A stretch of DNA of 62,331 nucleotides from Lachnospiraceae bacterium (GTDB lineage Bacteria > Bacillota > Clostridia > Lachnospirales > Lachnospiraceae). Each line of letters starts with the position of its first letter. The first letter of the stretch is position 1. Below, one piece after another: positions 44,802 to 53,980 of this stretch. The position numbers were made by a program, and so were the translations under genes. The notes beneath the pieces were generated by a model. The model did not search any database and was not told where the DNA came from. It saw nothing but the letters and a program-made list of their open reading frames with translations. The stretch spans positions 1 through 62,331 of the forward strand of contig JAGAQU010000111.1 of the NCBI GenBank assembly GCA_017622575.1, written 5' to 3'.

Positions 44802-45731
44802 ATGATAACCACAATTGCCAGCGTGGAAATGCCGCTGGATGAAGAATTACGGATTCAGAAGAACAGACTTACGGCCCTGGAGGGAAAGGATGGAGGCAAA
44901 AGGATCAGCATTGTCACCGGAATTCACGGAGATGAGCTGGAGGGACAGTATGTCTGTTTTGAACTGATCAGAAGGATTGAGGAGCATAGAGAACTCCTTA
45001 CGGGAACGGTGGATGTGTATCCGGCCATGAATCCTCTGGGAATCGATTCCATTACCAGAGGAATTCCTGCCTTTGACCTTGATATGAACCGGATTTTTCC
45101 GGGCAATGAGGAAGGCTCCATGACGGAGTACATTGCGGACAGAATCGTGAAGGATTTGAGTGGCAGTGATATGTGCATTGATATCCATGCCAGCAATATT
45201 TATCTGACCGAGGTCCCACAGGTAAGGATCAATGAACTGCACAGGGAGATGCTGGTGCCTTATGCAAAGGAGCTGAATGTGGACTTTATCTGGATACACG
45301 GAGCAAGCACAGTTTTGGAATCTACTCTTGCCCACTCCTTAAACAGCACAGGAACTCCCACTCTTGTAGTGGAGATGGGTGTGGGAATGCGCATCACCAA
45401 AGAATACTGCCATCAGCTTGTAGATGGGATTTTTCATCTGATGTCGGTGATGGGAATCTGGCAGGGAGAGACTGTTTCTCCCAGAACACCTGTGATCGCA
45501 GATGACAGTGATGATGTGTGCTTTTTAAATGCTTCCGTATCGGGCGTATTTATACAGCATGCGAAGCACTGGACAAGATTACACAAAGGAGAGCATATCG
45601 GTGATATCATTCATCCTCTGACGGGCAAGGTCCTTGACAGGATTGAATCCCCTGTGGACGGAATCCTTTTTACCATCAGGGAATATCCTATAGTAGATGA
45701 AGGTTCACTGATCGGAAGAATATTAAAATGA
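44802..45731 (+). CDS. M14/AstE-AspA-like zinc deacylase or carboxypeptidase
   Basis: A 309-residue protein of the succinylglutamate desuccinylase/aspartoacylase branch of M14. The zinc site is complete: His42 and Glu45 in GIHGDELEG and His129 in CIDIHAS. The substrate-binding Asn-Arg are in DMNRIFPG (94-100) and the catalytic Glu191 in VVEMGVG. A C-terminal beta domain (from about 225) ends in a lipoyl-like strand pattern. Such enzymes remove an N-acyl or C-terminal group from an amino acid or peptide. It comes 56 bp after the transglutaminase gene and overlaps the second M14 gene by four bases, so it probably processes the product of the ATP-grasp module. The substrate is unknown. Confidence 0.85.
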   Translation: MITTIASVEMPLDEELRIQKNRLTALEGKDGGKRISIVTGIHGDELEGQYVCFELIRRIEEHRELLTGTVDVYPAMNPLGIDSITRGIPAFDLDMNRIFPGNEEGSMTEYIADRIVKDLSGSDMCIDIHASNIYLTEVPQVRINELHREMLVPYAKELNVDFIWIHGASTVLESTLAHSLNSTGTPTLVVEMGVGMRITKEYCHQLVDGIFHLMSVMGIWQGETVSPRTPVIADDSDDVCFLNASVSGVFIQHAKHWTRLHKGEHIGDIIHPLTGKVLDRIESPVDGILFTIREYPIVDEGSLIGRILK

Positions 45732-46666
45732 CAAAAGAAATTTTATTTGAGATAAAAGCGTTATACCGCGATGATTTCCGGGTGACGGGATACCGTTTCG
45801 GAGCCGGCGAGAAGACAGCGTGTATTGTAGGAAATATCAGGGGAAACGAGGTGCAGCAGCTCTATGCCTGTTCTCAGGTGATCAGACGGCTGAAGGAACT
45901 GGAAGCAGAAGGAAAAATAAAAGAAGGAAAGGAAATTCTGGTGATTCCTTCCCTGAATCCAAGCTCCATGAATATCAAAAAAAGATTTTTCCCCACCGAT
46001 AACACAGATATCAACCGGATGTTTCCGGGTTATGACCTGGGGGAGACCACCCAGAGAATTGCTGCTAAAGCCTTTGAGATCATGAAGGAGTATACCTATG
46101 GTATGCAGTTCGCCTCCTTTTATATGCCGGGAGCCTTTATTCCCCATGTGAGAATGATGAAAACAGGGTTTGAGAACGTGGAACTGGCGAAGCAGTTCGG
46201 CTTTCCCTATATCGTGCTGCGAAATCCCAGACCCTATGATACCACAACGCTGAATTATAACTGGCAGATCTGGGAAACCCAGGCGTTCAGCATTTATACC
46301 ACCAATACGGAAAAGGCGGATAAGGAGAGTGCTGCCCAGGCGGTGAAGGGAATCCTGAATTTCCTCTCAAAACAGGGAATTATTGAGTATTCCGGTCACG
46401 ACGGCTATATTTCCAGGGTGGTGGATGACAGGGAGCTTGTCAGTGTCAGGACGAAAAAAGCGGGTTTTTTTGAGGCCCTTGTGGAAGTAAATGAGGAAGT
46501 TAAAAAGGGACAGCTCCTTGCCAATATTATCGACACCTATGAGGGAGAGTTAAGGGACAGTCTCTACGCACCCTGCGACGGTACCATCTTATTCCTTCAC
46601 GATGAACCCATGACCTATGAGGACACTGCGGTGATCAAGCTGATTCCGGCAGGAGCGGGCAGGTAA
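45728..46666 (+). CDS. M14-like paralogue lacking zinc ligands (probable pseudoenzyme)
   Basis: A 312-residue protein paralogous to the preceding one and coupled by an ATGA overlap. The fold landmarks align: NIRGNEVQQ with GIHGDELEG, SLNPSSMN with NPLG, and DINRMFPG with DMNRIFPG. Zinc-ligand His42 is Arg38 here, the second ligand His129 is Phe128 (GMQFASF), and the Glu191 region is FSIYTTN. Only the first Glu (Glu41) and Asn-Arg remain. It should not bind zinc by the family mechanism. A regulatory or substrate-binding subunit for the active M14 protein is the simplest idea. The C-terminal beta domain is kept (SLYAPCDGTILFLHDEP). Confidence 0.85.
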   Translation: MTKEILFEIKALYRDDFRVTGYRFGAGEKTACIVGNIRGNEVQQLYACSQVIRRLKELEAEGKIKEGKEILVIPSLNPSSMNIKKRFFPTDNTDINRMFPGYDLGETTQRIAAKAFEIMKEYTYGMQFASFYMPGAFIPHVRMMKTGFENVELAKQFGFPYIVLRNPRPYDTTTLNYNWQIWETQAFSIYTTNTEKADKESAAQAVKGILNFLSKQGIIEYSGHDGYISRVVDDRELVSVRTKKAGFFEALVEVNEEVKKGQLLANIIDTYEGELRDSLYAPCDGTILFLHDEPMTYEDTAVIKLIPAGAGR

Positions 46667-46669
46667 TCT

Positions 46670-48451
46670 ATGGCAAAATGGATGGTAGCGGCAAAGAAAG
46701 CCGATTTTAACAAAATAGCAAAAGAATACGGAATCACTCCCGTACTTGCCAGAATTATGAGAAACAGGGATATCTGTGAGGATGAGGATATCAGAAAGTT
46801 TCTTAAGGGAACCATAGCAGATCTGAACGATCCCTTTTTGATGAAAGGAATGGATCAGGCATCGGAACTGCTACTTGCAAAGATCAGAGAAGAAAAGCCT
46901 ATACGCATTATAGGGGATTATGATGTGGATGGTATCTGCTCCACCTATATTTTGGAGTGCGGAATCTCTCATCTATCAGGGAAGGTGGATCGTGTGATCC
47001 CCCACAGGATCAAGGACGGATACGGGCTGAATGACAGTCTGATCGAGGACGCGGGGAGGGACGGAATCGATACTGTGCTCACCTGCGACAACGGAATTGC
47101 AGCAGCTTCTTCCATTGCACTTGCAAAGAGCATGGAGATGACGGTGGTGGTGACGGATCATCACGAGATTCCCTTTGAAGAGACAGAGGAAGGAAAGCAC
47201 TTCCTGCTGCCGCAGGCTGATGTGATTGTTGATCCCAAGCAGCCGGACTGCGGTTACCCCTTTAAACAGGTCTGCGGCGCGGTGGTTGCCTATAAGCTGA
47301 TTCAGGCATTGCTTCAAAAGGCGGGAGAGGAAGAAGAGCAGAAAGGGAAGCTTTTGGAAGAGCTTCTTCCCTTTGCAGCTCTTGCAACCGTATGTGATGT
47401 GATGGAGCTTCTGGATGAAAACCGTATTATTGTGAAATACGGTCTGAAAGCTATGGGTCAGACAAAGAATCCGGGACTTAGGGCTCTCCTTCAGGTAAAC
47501 GGCATTGATCAGAAAGAGATTACCCCTTACCATGCGGGATTTATCATCGGTCCCTGTTTAAATGCCACGGGACGCCTCGACAGTGCAGACCGGGCTCTTC
47601 GCCTGTTTGAGGAGACAGAACATAAGGACGCGATGGTGGAAGCCACGGATCTTAAGAACTTAAATGACAGTCGTAAGAAAATGACGGAGGATGGCGTTGC
47701 GGAGGCAATCAGAAAGGTGGAGGAAAGCTCCCTGAAAGACGACAATGTGCTGGTGATTTATCTGCCTGACTGTCATGAAAGCATTGCCGGCATTATTGCG
47801 GGAAAAGTAAAAGAGCGGTTTCGCAAGCCCACTTTCGTGCTGACAAAGGGAGAGGAAGGAGTCAAAGGAAGCGGCAGATCCATTGAGGCCTACTCCATGT
47901 ATGATGAGATGACAAAATGCAGGGAGCTTTTTACCAAGTATGGGGGCCATAAGATGGCAGCAGGTCTGTCACTTGCAAAGGAGGAGGACATCGAACTCTT
48001 TCGCCGCAGAATGAACCGGAATTGTACCCTGACAAAGGAGGATCTGCAGGAAGTGGTGCATATCGATGTGCCCATGCCCCTGTCCTACGCAGACAGATCT
48101 TTTATCAGGGAATTGTCCTGTCTTGAACCCTTCGGAACAGGAAACCCGAAGCCTTTGTTTGCCCGGAAAAATGTAAGTCTGTTAAGCGGGAAAGTATTGG
48201 GGAAAAATAAAAACGTGGGGAAATTCAGAATCGCCGATGAGGAAGGACGAACTTATGACATGATTTATTTCGGAGATCTGAATCAGCTGAATGATTTTCT
48301 TACAGAAAAATGCGGAAAAGTAACTGCTGATTCCCTGTATGAGGGACGATTAAAGCAGGGGGAAGCGGTGATCAGTATGGCGTACTATCCGGATATCAAT
48401 TCCTATGCAGGGAGAGAAACGGTACAGATTGTGATGCAGTATTATTGTTAA
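46670..48451 (+). CDS. recJ: Single-strand DNA exonuclease RecJ
   Basis: A 593-residue DHH-family 5'-3' exonuclease for recombination and repair. The motifs are IIGDYDVDGICSTYIL (motif I), VVTDHHE (DHH), the DHHA1 region with GSGRSIEAYSMYDEM, and the GGHKMAAGLS loop. Length is near the 550-600 usual for RecJ without the long Firmicutes C-terminus. It starts three bases after the M14-like gene stop, so it is the last gene of that operon, although its role appears unrelated. A terminator follows at 48499. Confidence 0.95.
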   Translation: MAKWMVAAKKADFNKIAKEYGITPVLARIMRNRDICEDEDIRKFLKGTIADLNDPFLMKGMDQASELLLAKIREEKPIRIIGDYDVDGICSTYILECGISHLSGKVDRVIPHRIKDGYGLNDSLIEDAGRDGIDTVLTCDNGIAAASSIALAKSMEMTVVVTDHHEIPFEETEEGKHFLLPQADVIVDPKQPDCGYPFKQVCGAVVAYKLIQALLQKAGEEEEQKGKLLEELLPFAALATVCDVMELLDENRIIVKYGLKAMGQTKNPGLRALLQVNGIDQKEITPYHAGFIIGPCLNATGRLDSADRALRLFEETEHKDAMVEATDLKNLNDSRKKMTEDGVAEAIRKVEESSLKDDNVLVIYLPDCHESIAGIIAGKVKERFRKPTFVLTKGEEGVKGSGRSIEAYSMYDEMTKCRELFTKYGGHKMAAGLSLAKEEDIELFRRRMNRNCTLTKEDLQEVVHIDVPMPLSYADRSFIRELSCLEPFGTGNPKPLFARKNVSLLSGKVLGKNKNVGKFRIADEEGRTYDMIYFGDLNQLNDFLTEKCGKVTADSLYEGRLKQGEAVISMAYYPDINSYAGRETVQIVMQYYC

Positions 48452-48498
48452 ATAAATGTCGGCACATTATACGTGCCGCTTTACCAGACACAAAGCAA

Positions 48499-48535
48499 AA
48501 GCCTCCGGGGGATGCCGGAGGCTTCGCTTTTCTTA
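48499..48535 (+). terminator. Terminator after recJ
   Basis: AAGCCTCCGG (48499-48508) pairs exactly with 48515-48524 around a six-base loop, followed by a T-rich stretch. The region 48536-48674 after it is AT-rich and contains only a small bulged hairpin (48546-48572). Confidence 0.9.
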
Positions 48536-48674
48536 TGAGGGGGGAGATAGTGAGTTGTTCAACTATCTTGATTAATATAATAAAAGGTAAATGTGTACAA
48601 AATGTGTCCACTTCATTATAAAAATATAAAATCCTCTTAAGAAATCATAAAGCATCTCGAAAAAAACGCAAAAG

Positions 48675-48703
48675 TTGAAAAATGTATCTATTCATGCTAT
48701 TTT
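48675..48703 (+). promoter_or_regulatory. murE promoter
   Basis: TTGAAA (48675-48680), a 17-bp spacer and TATTTT (48698-48703). The start would be near 48710, so the in-frame ATG at 48682 cannot be the translation start. Confidence 0.55.
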
Positions 48704-48723
48704 ATTATAAGGAAAAGAGGAAG

Positions 48724-50208
48724 ATGACTATGTATCAGTGTGAAGATTTATTAAAAGGACTGTCCTATGAATGCATCAGAGGCAGCCTTGACAAGAACAT
48801 CAGTGAAGTCGTGTACGATTCCAGAAAGATCACGAAAGACTGTCTGTTCATCTGTATCTGCGGCTACAATATGGACGGTCACAGCTTCGCATTTGAAGCG
48901 GCCCAGAAGGGTGCAGCTGTTCTGGTGGTACAGAAGGATGTGGAGCTTCCCAAGGAAAGCGATGTGACTGTGATCAGGGTGGAGAATACAAGGTATGCCA
49001 TGGCATTTATTTCGGCCGCCTATTTCGGCCATCCGGCAGACCGGATGAAGATCATAGGCATTACAGGGACAAAGGGAAAGACTACCACCACTTATCTGAT
49101 CAAATCCATTTTGGAAAGTGCAGGGTACAAGGTGGGTCTTGTGGGAACCATAGAAACGATCATCGGAGAAAAGCATATTCCGGCAAGAAATACCACACCG
49201 GAATCCTTTGTGCTTCAGCAGTATTTCAGGGAAATGGCAGATGAGGGATGTGAGATCGTGGTCATGGAGGTAGCCTCCCAGGGACTCAAGCTTCACAGAA
49301 CCCAGGGCTTTACCTTTGAGATCGGTATCTTTACCAACTTGGAGCCTGACCATATCGGCCCCAATGAACATGCGGATTTTGAGGAATATCAGGCATGCAA
49401 GGGACTGCTTTTTAAGCAGTGCCGCCATGGAATTGTAAATATAGATGATGTGCATATGGAGGCGGTTGTGAAAGGCCATACCTGTGACCTTGAGACCTAC
49501 GGCTTTGACAGCAATGCGGATCTTTATGCGGATGATCTGAAACTGATCAATAAGCCCGGTGAACTGGGAGTGGATTTCCATGTGAGAGGAAAGATGGATT
49601 TCAGGGTGGAAGTGCCGACTCCCGGAAGATTCAGTGTCTATAATGCCTTGACGGCCATTGCGGTCTGCAGACACTTTGATGTGGAGATCCCCAAAATTCA
49701 GGCCGCTCTTTTGAAAGCGCATGTAAAGGGAAGAATCGAGATGGTGCCTGTATCCGACCAGTTTACTTTGCTGATTGATTATGCGCATAATGCCATGAGC
49801 CTTGAGAGCCTTTTGACAACGCTCAGGGAATATAATCCCGGAAGGCTGGTATGTCTGTTTGGATGCGGCGGCAACCGTTCCAAGCTAAGACGTTACGAGA
49901 TGGGTGAGGTCAGCGGAAAGCTTGCGGATCTGACCATTATCACATCGGATAATCCCAGATTTGAGGAGCCCCTTGATATTATGGCGGATATTAAGATCGG
50001 CATGGCTAAGACAGACGGAAAGTATGTGGAGATCTGTGACAGAAAAGAGGCCATTGCCTATGCCATTGCTCATGGTCAGCCCGGTGACATCATTGTACTT
50101 GCGGGTAAGGGACATGAGGATTATCAGGAGATCAAGGGAGTCAAGTATCCCATGGATGAGAGAGATCTGATAGCCGATATTTTAAAGAAGAGAAAAGGAA
50201 GAGTTTAA
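48724..50208 (+). CDS. murE: UDP-MurNAc-tripeptide ligase MurE (diaminopimelate type)
   Basis: A 494-residue cytosolic ligase that adds the third amino acid to the peptidoglycan stem. ATG 48724 or 48730 is the start; both have purine-rich sites (AAGGA and AGAGGA), and 48682 lies inside the promoter. The ATP loop GITGTKGKTTTTYLIKS is near residue 112. The substrate motif DNPRFEEP matches the DNPR of meso-diaminopimelate ligases, so the third residue is probably DAP, not Lys. A Lys carbamylation region and the C-terminal GKGHEDYQ are present. It starts a run of co-directional housekeeping genes; priA begins two bases after it. Confidence 0.95.
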   Translation: MTMYQCEDLLKGLSYECIRGSLDKNISEVVYDSRKITKDCLFICICGYNMDGHSFAFEAAQKGAAVLVVQKDVELPKESDVTVIRVENTRYAMAFISAAYFGHPADRMKIIGITGTKGKTTTTYLIKSILESAGYKVGLVGTIETIIGEKHIPARNTTPESFVLQQYFREMADEGCEIVVMEVASQGLKLHRTQGFTFEIGIFTNLEPDHIGPNEHADFEEYQACKGLLFKQCRHGIVNIDDVHMEAVVKGHTCDLETYGFDSNADLYADDLKLINKPGELGVDFHVRGKMDFRVEVPTPGRFSVYNALTAIAVCRHFDVEIPKIQAALLKAHVKGRIEMVPVSDQFTLLIDYAHNAMSLESLLTTLREYNPGRLVCLFGCGGNRSKLRRYEMGEVSGKLADLTIITSDNPRFEEPLDIMADIKIGMAKTDGKYVEICDRKEAIAYAIAHGQPGDIIVLAGKGHEDYQEIKGVKYPMDERDLIADILKKRKGRV

Positions 50209-50210
50209 AG

Positions 50211-52457
50211 ATGGCAGAGGGCAGGTATGCAAATATCATTATTGATATTTCCCATGAAAAAGTGGATAGACCTTTTCAATATAAAATACCTGCCTCTCTT
50301 GCCGGAATACTGGAGCCGGGAAGCAGTGTGATGATACCTTTCGGACAGGGAAACCGCCTGCGCCGGGGATATGTGATAGAGATTACTGACAGGGCGGAGT
50401 TTCCCCCTGAAAAAATGAAAGAGATCAGTCATATGATGGAAGGCGATGTTTCGGTAGAAGCAGACGCCATTAAACTGGCATCCTGGATGAAGCATACCTA
50501 TGGCTCCACCATGATTGCAGCGTTAAAGACGGTCCTTCCCGTAAAACAGGAGATGAAGCCTGTTCAAAAGAAAAAAATTGTCAGGCTTATGACAAAGGAA
50601 GAGGTTCTCTGCATTCTTTCGGAGAGTATCCGTAAGCATCAGAGTGCCAAGGCAAGACTTCTCACGGAGCTTGCCGGAGAACCCTATCTTCCCTATGAGC
50701 TGGTGACGAAGAAACTGAATGTTTCCGCAGCCACGCTTAAGAGCCTTGAGACTCAGGGAGTACTCTCTATAGAAAGAGAAAACTATTACAGAAATCCGGT
50801 AAAAGTGGAAGCTTCACCGGAGGAGAGAAAGCAGTTAAGCGGAGAACAGAGTGAAATCGTAAACAGGGTGCTTGCGGATTACAGGAATGGAATCCGCAAA
50901 ACCTATCTGATCCACGGGATTACGGGGAGCGGTAAGACAGAAGTATACCTTTCTTTGATAGAAGGGGTCATTGCAGCGGGCAGACAGTGTATTGTACTCA
51001 TTCCGGAGATTGCTCTGACCTATCAGACGTTGCTTCGGTTTTACAAGCGGTTTGGCGACCGGGTATCAGTGATGAATTCCACACTCTCAAAGGGGGAAAA
51101 ATATGATCAGTGCGAGAGGGCCAGACGCGGTGAGATCGATGTGATCATCGGTCCCAGATCTGCACTTTTTGTACCCTTTCAGAATTTAGGACTGATCGTC
51201 ATGGATGAGGAGCATGAGGGCAGCTATAAAAGCGAATCTATGCCCAGATATCATGCAAGGGAGACAGCACAGTTTCTTGCCAATTTAAAAGGAGCCAGTC
51301 TTGTGCTGGGCTCCGCAACGCCTTCACTGGAAGCCTACAGCAGAGCAAAGAGCGGAGAGTATCAGCTTTTTACATTGAGCAGACGTTTGACGGGAGGAAC
51401 CCTTCCTTCCGTTGATACCATAGACCTCCGGGAAGAATTAAAGAGCGGAAATCGTTCCATCTTCAGCAGGCGCCTTCAGGAACTGATGGAGGAGAGACTG
51501 CAGAAAAAGGAACAGATCATGCTTTTCCTTAACCGGAGAGGGTATGCGGGCTTTGTGTCCTGCAGATCCTGCGGGTATGTGATGAAATGTCCTCACTGTG
51601 ATGTCTCTCTGTCACAGCATCTTCATGGTAAGATGGTATGCCATTACTGTGGCTACGAGACCGTGCAGCCGGCAAAGTGTCCGGTCTGTTCGTCCCCCTA
51701 TATTCTCGGATTTAAGGCGGGAACCCAGCAGATAGAAGAGCAGATTCACAAGAGATTTCCGGATGCAAGGGTGCTTCGCATGGATGCGGATACCACCCGC
51801 AAAAAGAACGATTATGAGGAAATTTTATCTGCCTTCTCCGAGGGAAAAGCAGATATTCTGGTGGGTACCCAGATGATCGTAAAAGGACATGATTTCCCTA
51901 ATGTGACATTGATGGGAGTGCTTGCCGCCGACCTGTCCTTAAATGACCACGATTACAGAAGTGGGGAGAGAACCTTTCAGCTGCTGACCCAGGCAGCCGG
52001 AAGAGCAGGAAGAGGGACAAAACCCGGTGAAGTGGTGATCCAGACCTACAGGCCGGATCATTACAGCATTGTCCGGGCGGCAACACAGGACTATGAAGCT
52101 TTTTATGAAGAAGAAATGCTGTACAGGGAACTGGCAGGATATCCGCCCGCTTCCCATATGCTTGCCATTTTAGTCAGCTCGGAAAATGAGCAGGCGGGTG
52201 AAAGCCTTTGTGTCCGGATAGGAAATCTTTTGAAGGCAGGTACAGATCCGGAAAACAGGGAGAAAATGCAGATCATCGGACCGGCAAAAGCATCTGTGGG
52301 CAGGATAAATGATATTTACCGGTTTGTGATATACTGTAAGCATAAGGATTATAACAAGCTGGTGGAGTGTAAGGATAAAGTGGAGAGTTTTTTAAATCAG
52401 ACTGAAATAAGAGGACAGAATGTTCAGTTTGATTTTGATCCTATAGACAGTTTTTAA
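50211..52457 (+). CDS. priA: Primosomal protein N' (replication restart helicase PriA)
   Basis: A 748-residue helicase that reloads the replisome at stalled forks. It has an N-terminal DNA-binding domain (1-105), a winged helix, then helicase lobes with Walker A GITGSGKTEVY near residue 238, the DEEH box (MDEEHEGSYK) and motif LGSATPSLE. The zinc-binding insertion (CRSCGYVMKCPHC, CHYCGYETVQPAKCPVC) has all eight Cys. Length is standard. It begins two bases after murE, and def follows 53 bp later, the usual order in Firmicutes. Confidence 0.97.
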   Translation: MAEGRYANIIIDISHEKVDRPFQYKIPASLAGILEPGSSVMIPFGQGNRLRRGYVIEITDRAEFPPEKMKEISHMMEGDVSVEADAIKLASWMKHTYGSTMIAALKTVLPVKQEMKPVQKKKIVRLMTKEEVLCILSESIRKHQSAKARLLTELAGEPYLPYELVTKKLNVSAATLKSLETQGVLSIERENYYRNPVKVEASPEERKQLSGEQSEIVNRVLADYRNGIRKTYLIHGITGSGKTEVYLSLIEGVIAAGRQCIVLIPEIALTYQTLLRFYKRFGDRVSVMNSTLSKGEKYDQCERARRGEIDVIIGPRSALFVPFQNLGLIVMDEEHEGSYKSESMPRYHARETAQFLANLKGASLVLGSATPSLEAYSRAKSGEYQLFTLSRRLTGGTLPSVDTIDLREELKSGNRSIFSRRLQELMEERLQKKEQIMLFLNRRGYAGFVSCRSCGYVMKCPHCDVSLSQHLHGKMVCHYCGYETVQPAKCPVCSSPYILGFKAGTQQIEEQIHKRFPDARVLRMDADTTRKKNDYEEILSAFSEGKADILVGTQMIVKGHDFPNVTLMGVLAADLSLNDHDYRSGERTFQLLTQAAGRAGRGTKPGEVVIQTYRPDHYSIVRAATQDYEAFYEEEMLYRELAGYPPASHMLAILVSSENEQAGESLCVRIGNLLKAGTDPENREKMQIIGPAKASVGRINDIYRFVIYCKHKDYNKLVECKDKVESFLNQTEIRGQNVQFDFDPIDSF

Positions 52458-52510
52458 TCAGAATGTTACAGCTTAAGTAAAACATTATTAAAAGGAAGGA
52501 AAGAGACAAA

Positions 52511-52990
52511 ATGGCAATCAGAAACATAAGAGAAATAGGGGATCCGGTGTTGAATAAATCCTGTAAGACTGTTACAGAGATCACAGACAGGACAAGGCAG
52601 CTGATCGATGATATGTTTGAGACCATGTATGATGCCGAAGGGGTAGGTCTTGCAGCGCCTCAGGTAGGGATCTTAAAAAGGATCGTTGTGGTGGATGTGA
52701 CGGGAGAAGATCCCATTCTTTTGATCAACCCTGTGATCATGGAAACAAGCGGGGAACAGACGGGAAATGAAGGCTGCCTTTCCGTGCCGGGCAAGACAGG
52801 AGTGGTGACCCGTCCAAACTATGTGAAAGTGAAAGCCTATAATGAAAATATGGAGCCCTTTGAAATAGAGGGAACAGAACTTCTGGCAAGAGCCTTCTGC
52901 CATGAGATCGAGCATCTGGACGGACATCTGTATGTGGAAAAGGTTGAAGGAGAATTGATGAATACCGAGAGCCCGGATTTTGAAGATTAA
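52511..52990 (+). CDS. def: Peptide deformylase
   Basis: A 159-residue iron/zinc enzyme that removes the formyl group from new proteins. The three motifs are intact: EGVGLAAPQVG (I), EGCLSVPG with the metal-binding Cys (II), and HEIEHLDG with the metal-binding His pair and catalytic Glu (III). The size matches type I deformylases. GGAAGGAAAGAG precedes the ATG. It is followed closely by fmt, which adds the formyl group this enzyme removes. Confidence 0.97.
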   Translation: MAIRNIREIGDPVLNKSCKTVTEITDRTRQLIDDMFETMYDAEGVGLAAPQVGILKRIVVVDVTGEDPILLINPVIMETSGEQTGNEGCLSVPGKTGVVTRPNYVKVKAYNENMEPFEIEGTELLARAFCHEIEHLDGHLYVEKVEGELMNTESPDFED

Positions 52991-53031
52991 TGACTGACCG
53001 GTATCAAAAACCATTCATAATGGAGGAGAAG

Positions 53032-53958
53032 ATGAAGATTATTTATATGGGAACGCCTGATTTTTCGGTTGCTCCTTTAGAGGCGATCATTCGGGCAGGA
53101 CATGAAGTGACAGCAGTAGTGACCCAGCCTGACAAACAAAAGGGAAGAGGCAAGGAAGTGCAGATGACACCGGTAAAGGAATGTGCTTTAAGTCATGGCA
53201 TTCCGGTGCTCCAGCCTGTTAAAATAAAGGAACCGGAGGCTGTGGCAGAGCTGAAAAAGTATCCGGCGGACATTTTTGTGGTTGCCGCTTTCGGACAGCT
53301 TCTTACTGAGGAAATTTTGAATATGCCTAAATTCGGCTGTATCAATATTCACGCATCCCTCCTTCCCGCTTACAGAGGAGCCGCGCCCATCCAGCGGGTA
53401 ATCATAAATGGTGAAGAGAAGACCGGTGTCACGATTCAGCAGATGGCGAAAGGCTTGGACACGGGCGATATGCTGCTTAAAAAAGAGATCTCCATTGATC
53501 CCAAGGAAACTGGGGGAAGCCTTCATGACAAGCTGTCGGCGGCAGGGGCGGAGCTGATCGTGGAAGCACTTTCAAAGATTGAAAAGGGTGAGGTGGTGCC
53601 GGAAAAGCAGGATGATGCTTTATCCTGTTATGCGAAAAAGTTGGATAAAGCCATGGGACTGATCGATTTTGATCAGAAAGCGGTTTCCATTGAACGGTTG
53701 ATCAGAGGCTTAAATCCATGGCCAAGTGCCTACACCCTGTATAAAGGAAAAACTTTAAAAATCTGGGAGGCGGATGTGGTGCCTTTGGAGAAAAAAGAAG
53801 AACCCGGAACCGTGGTTTTCGTGGCGAAGGATTTTTTTGATATTGCGACAAAAGAGGGGGCTCTTCGTGTGAAGAGTCTGCAGCTGGAAGGAAAAAAGAA
53901 AGTAGCGGTAAAGGATTTCCTTCTCGGCTATGAAATTGTCTGCGGAATGAAGTTTTAA
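53032..53958 (+). CDS. fmt: Methionyl-tRNA formyltransferase
   Basis: A 308-residue enzyme that formylates initiator Met-tRNA with 10-formyl-THF. ATG 53032 is chosen because GGAGGAG lies upstream and homologues begin MKIIYMGTPDFSV; the frame start at 52990 has no site. Key residues lie in the INIHASLLPAYRGAAPIQR region (Asn, His and the SLLP motif) and in KGLDTGDMLL. The C-terminal OB-like domain (from about 205) is complete. It lies 41 bp after def, the usual pairing. Confidence 0.97.
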   Translation: MKIIYMGTPDFSVAPLEAIIRAGHEVTAVVTQPDKQKGRGKEVQMTPVKECALSHGIPVLQPVKIKEPEAVAELKKYPADIFVVAAFGQLLTEEILNMPKFGCINIHASLLPAYRGAAPIQRVIINGEEKTGVTIQQMAKGLDTGDMLLKKEISIDPKETGGSLHDKLSAAGAELIVEALSKIEKGEVVPEKQDDALSCYAKKLDKAMGLIDFDQKAVSIERLIRGLNPWPSAYTLYKGKTLKIWEADVVPLEKKEEPGTVVFVAKDFFDIATKEGALRVKSLQLEGKKKVAVKDFLLGYEIVCGMKF

Positions 53959-53980
53959 TTGATGTCTGGAGGAGTGAAAG

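Noticed and set aside
48751..49788. 345-codon open frame on the minus strand
   Set aside because: It is antisense to murE, with no start signal and no recognisable motif.
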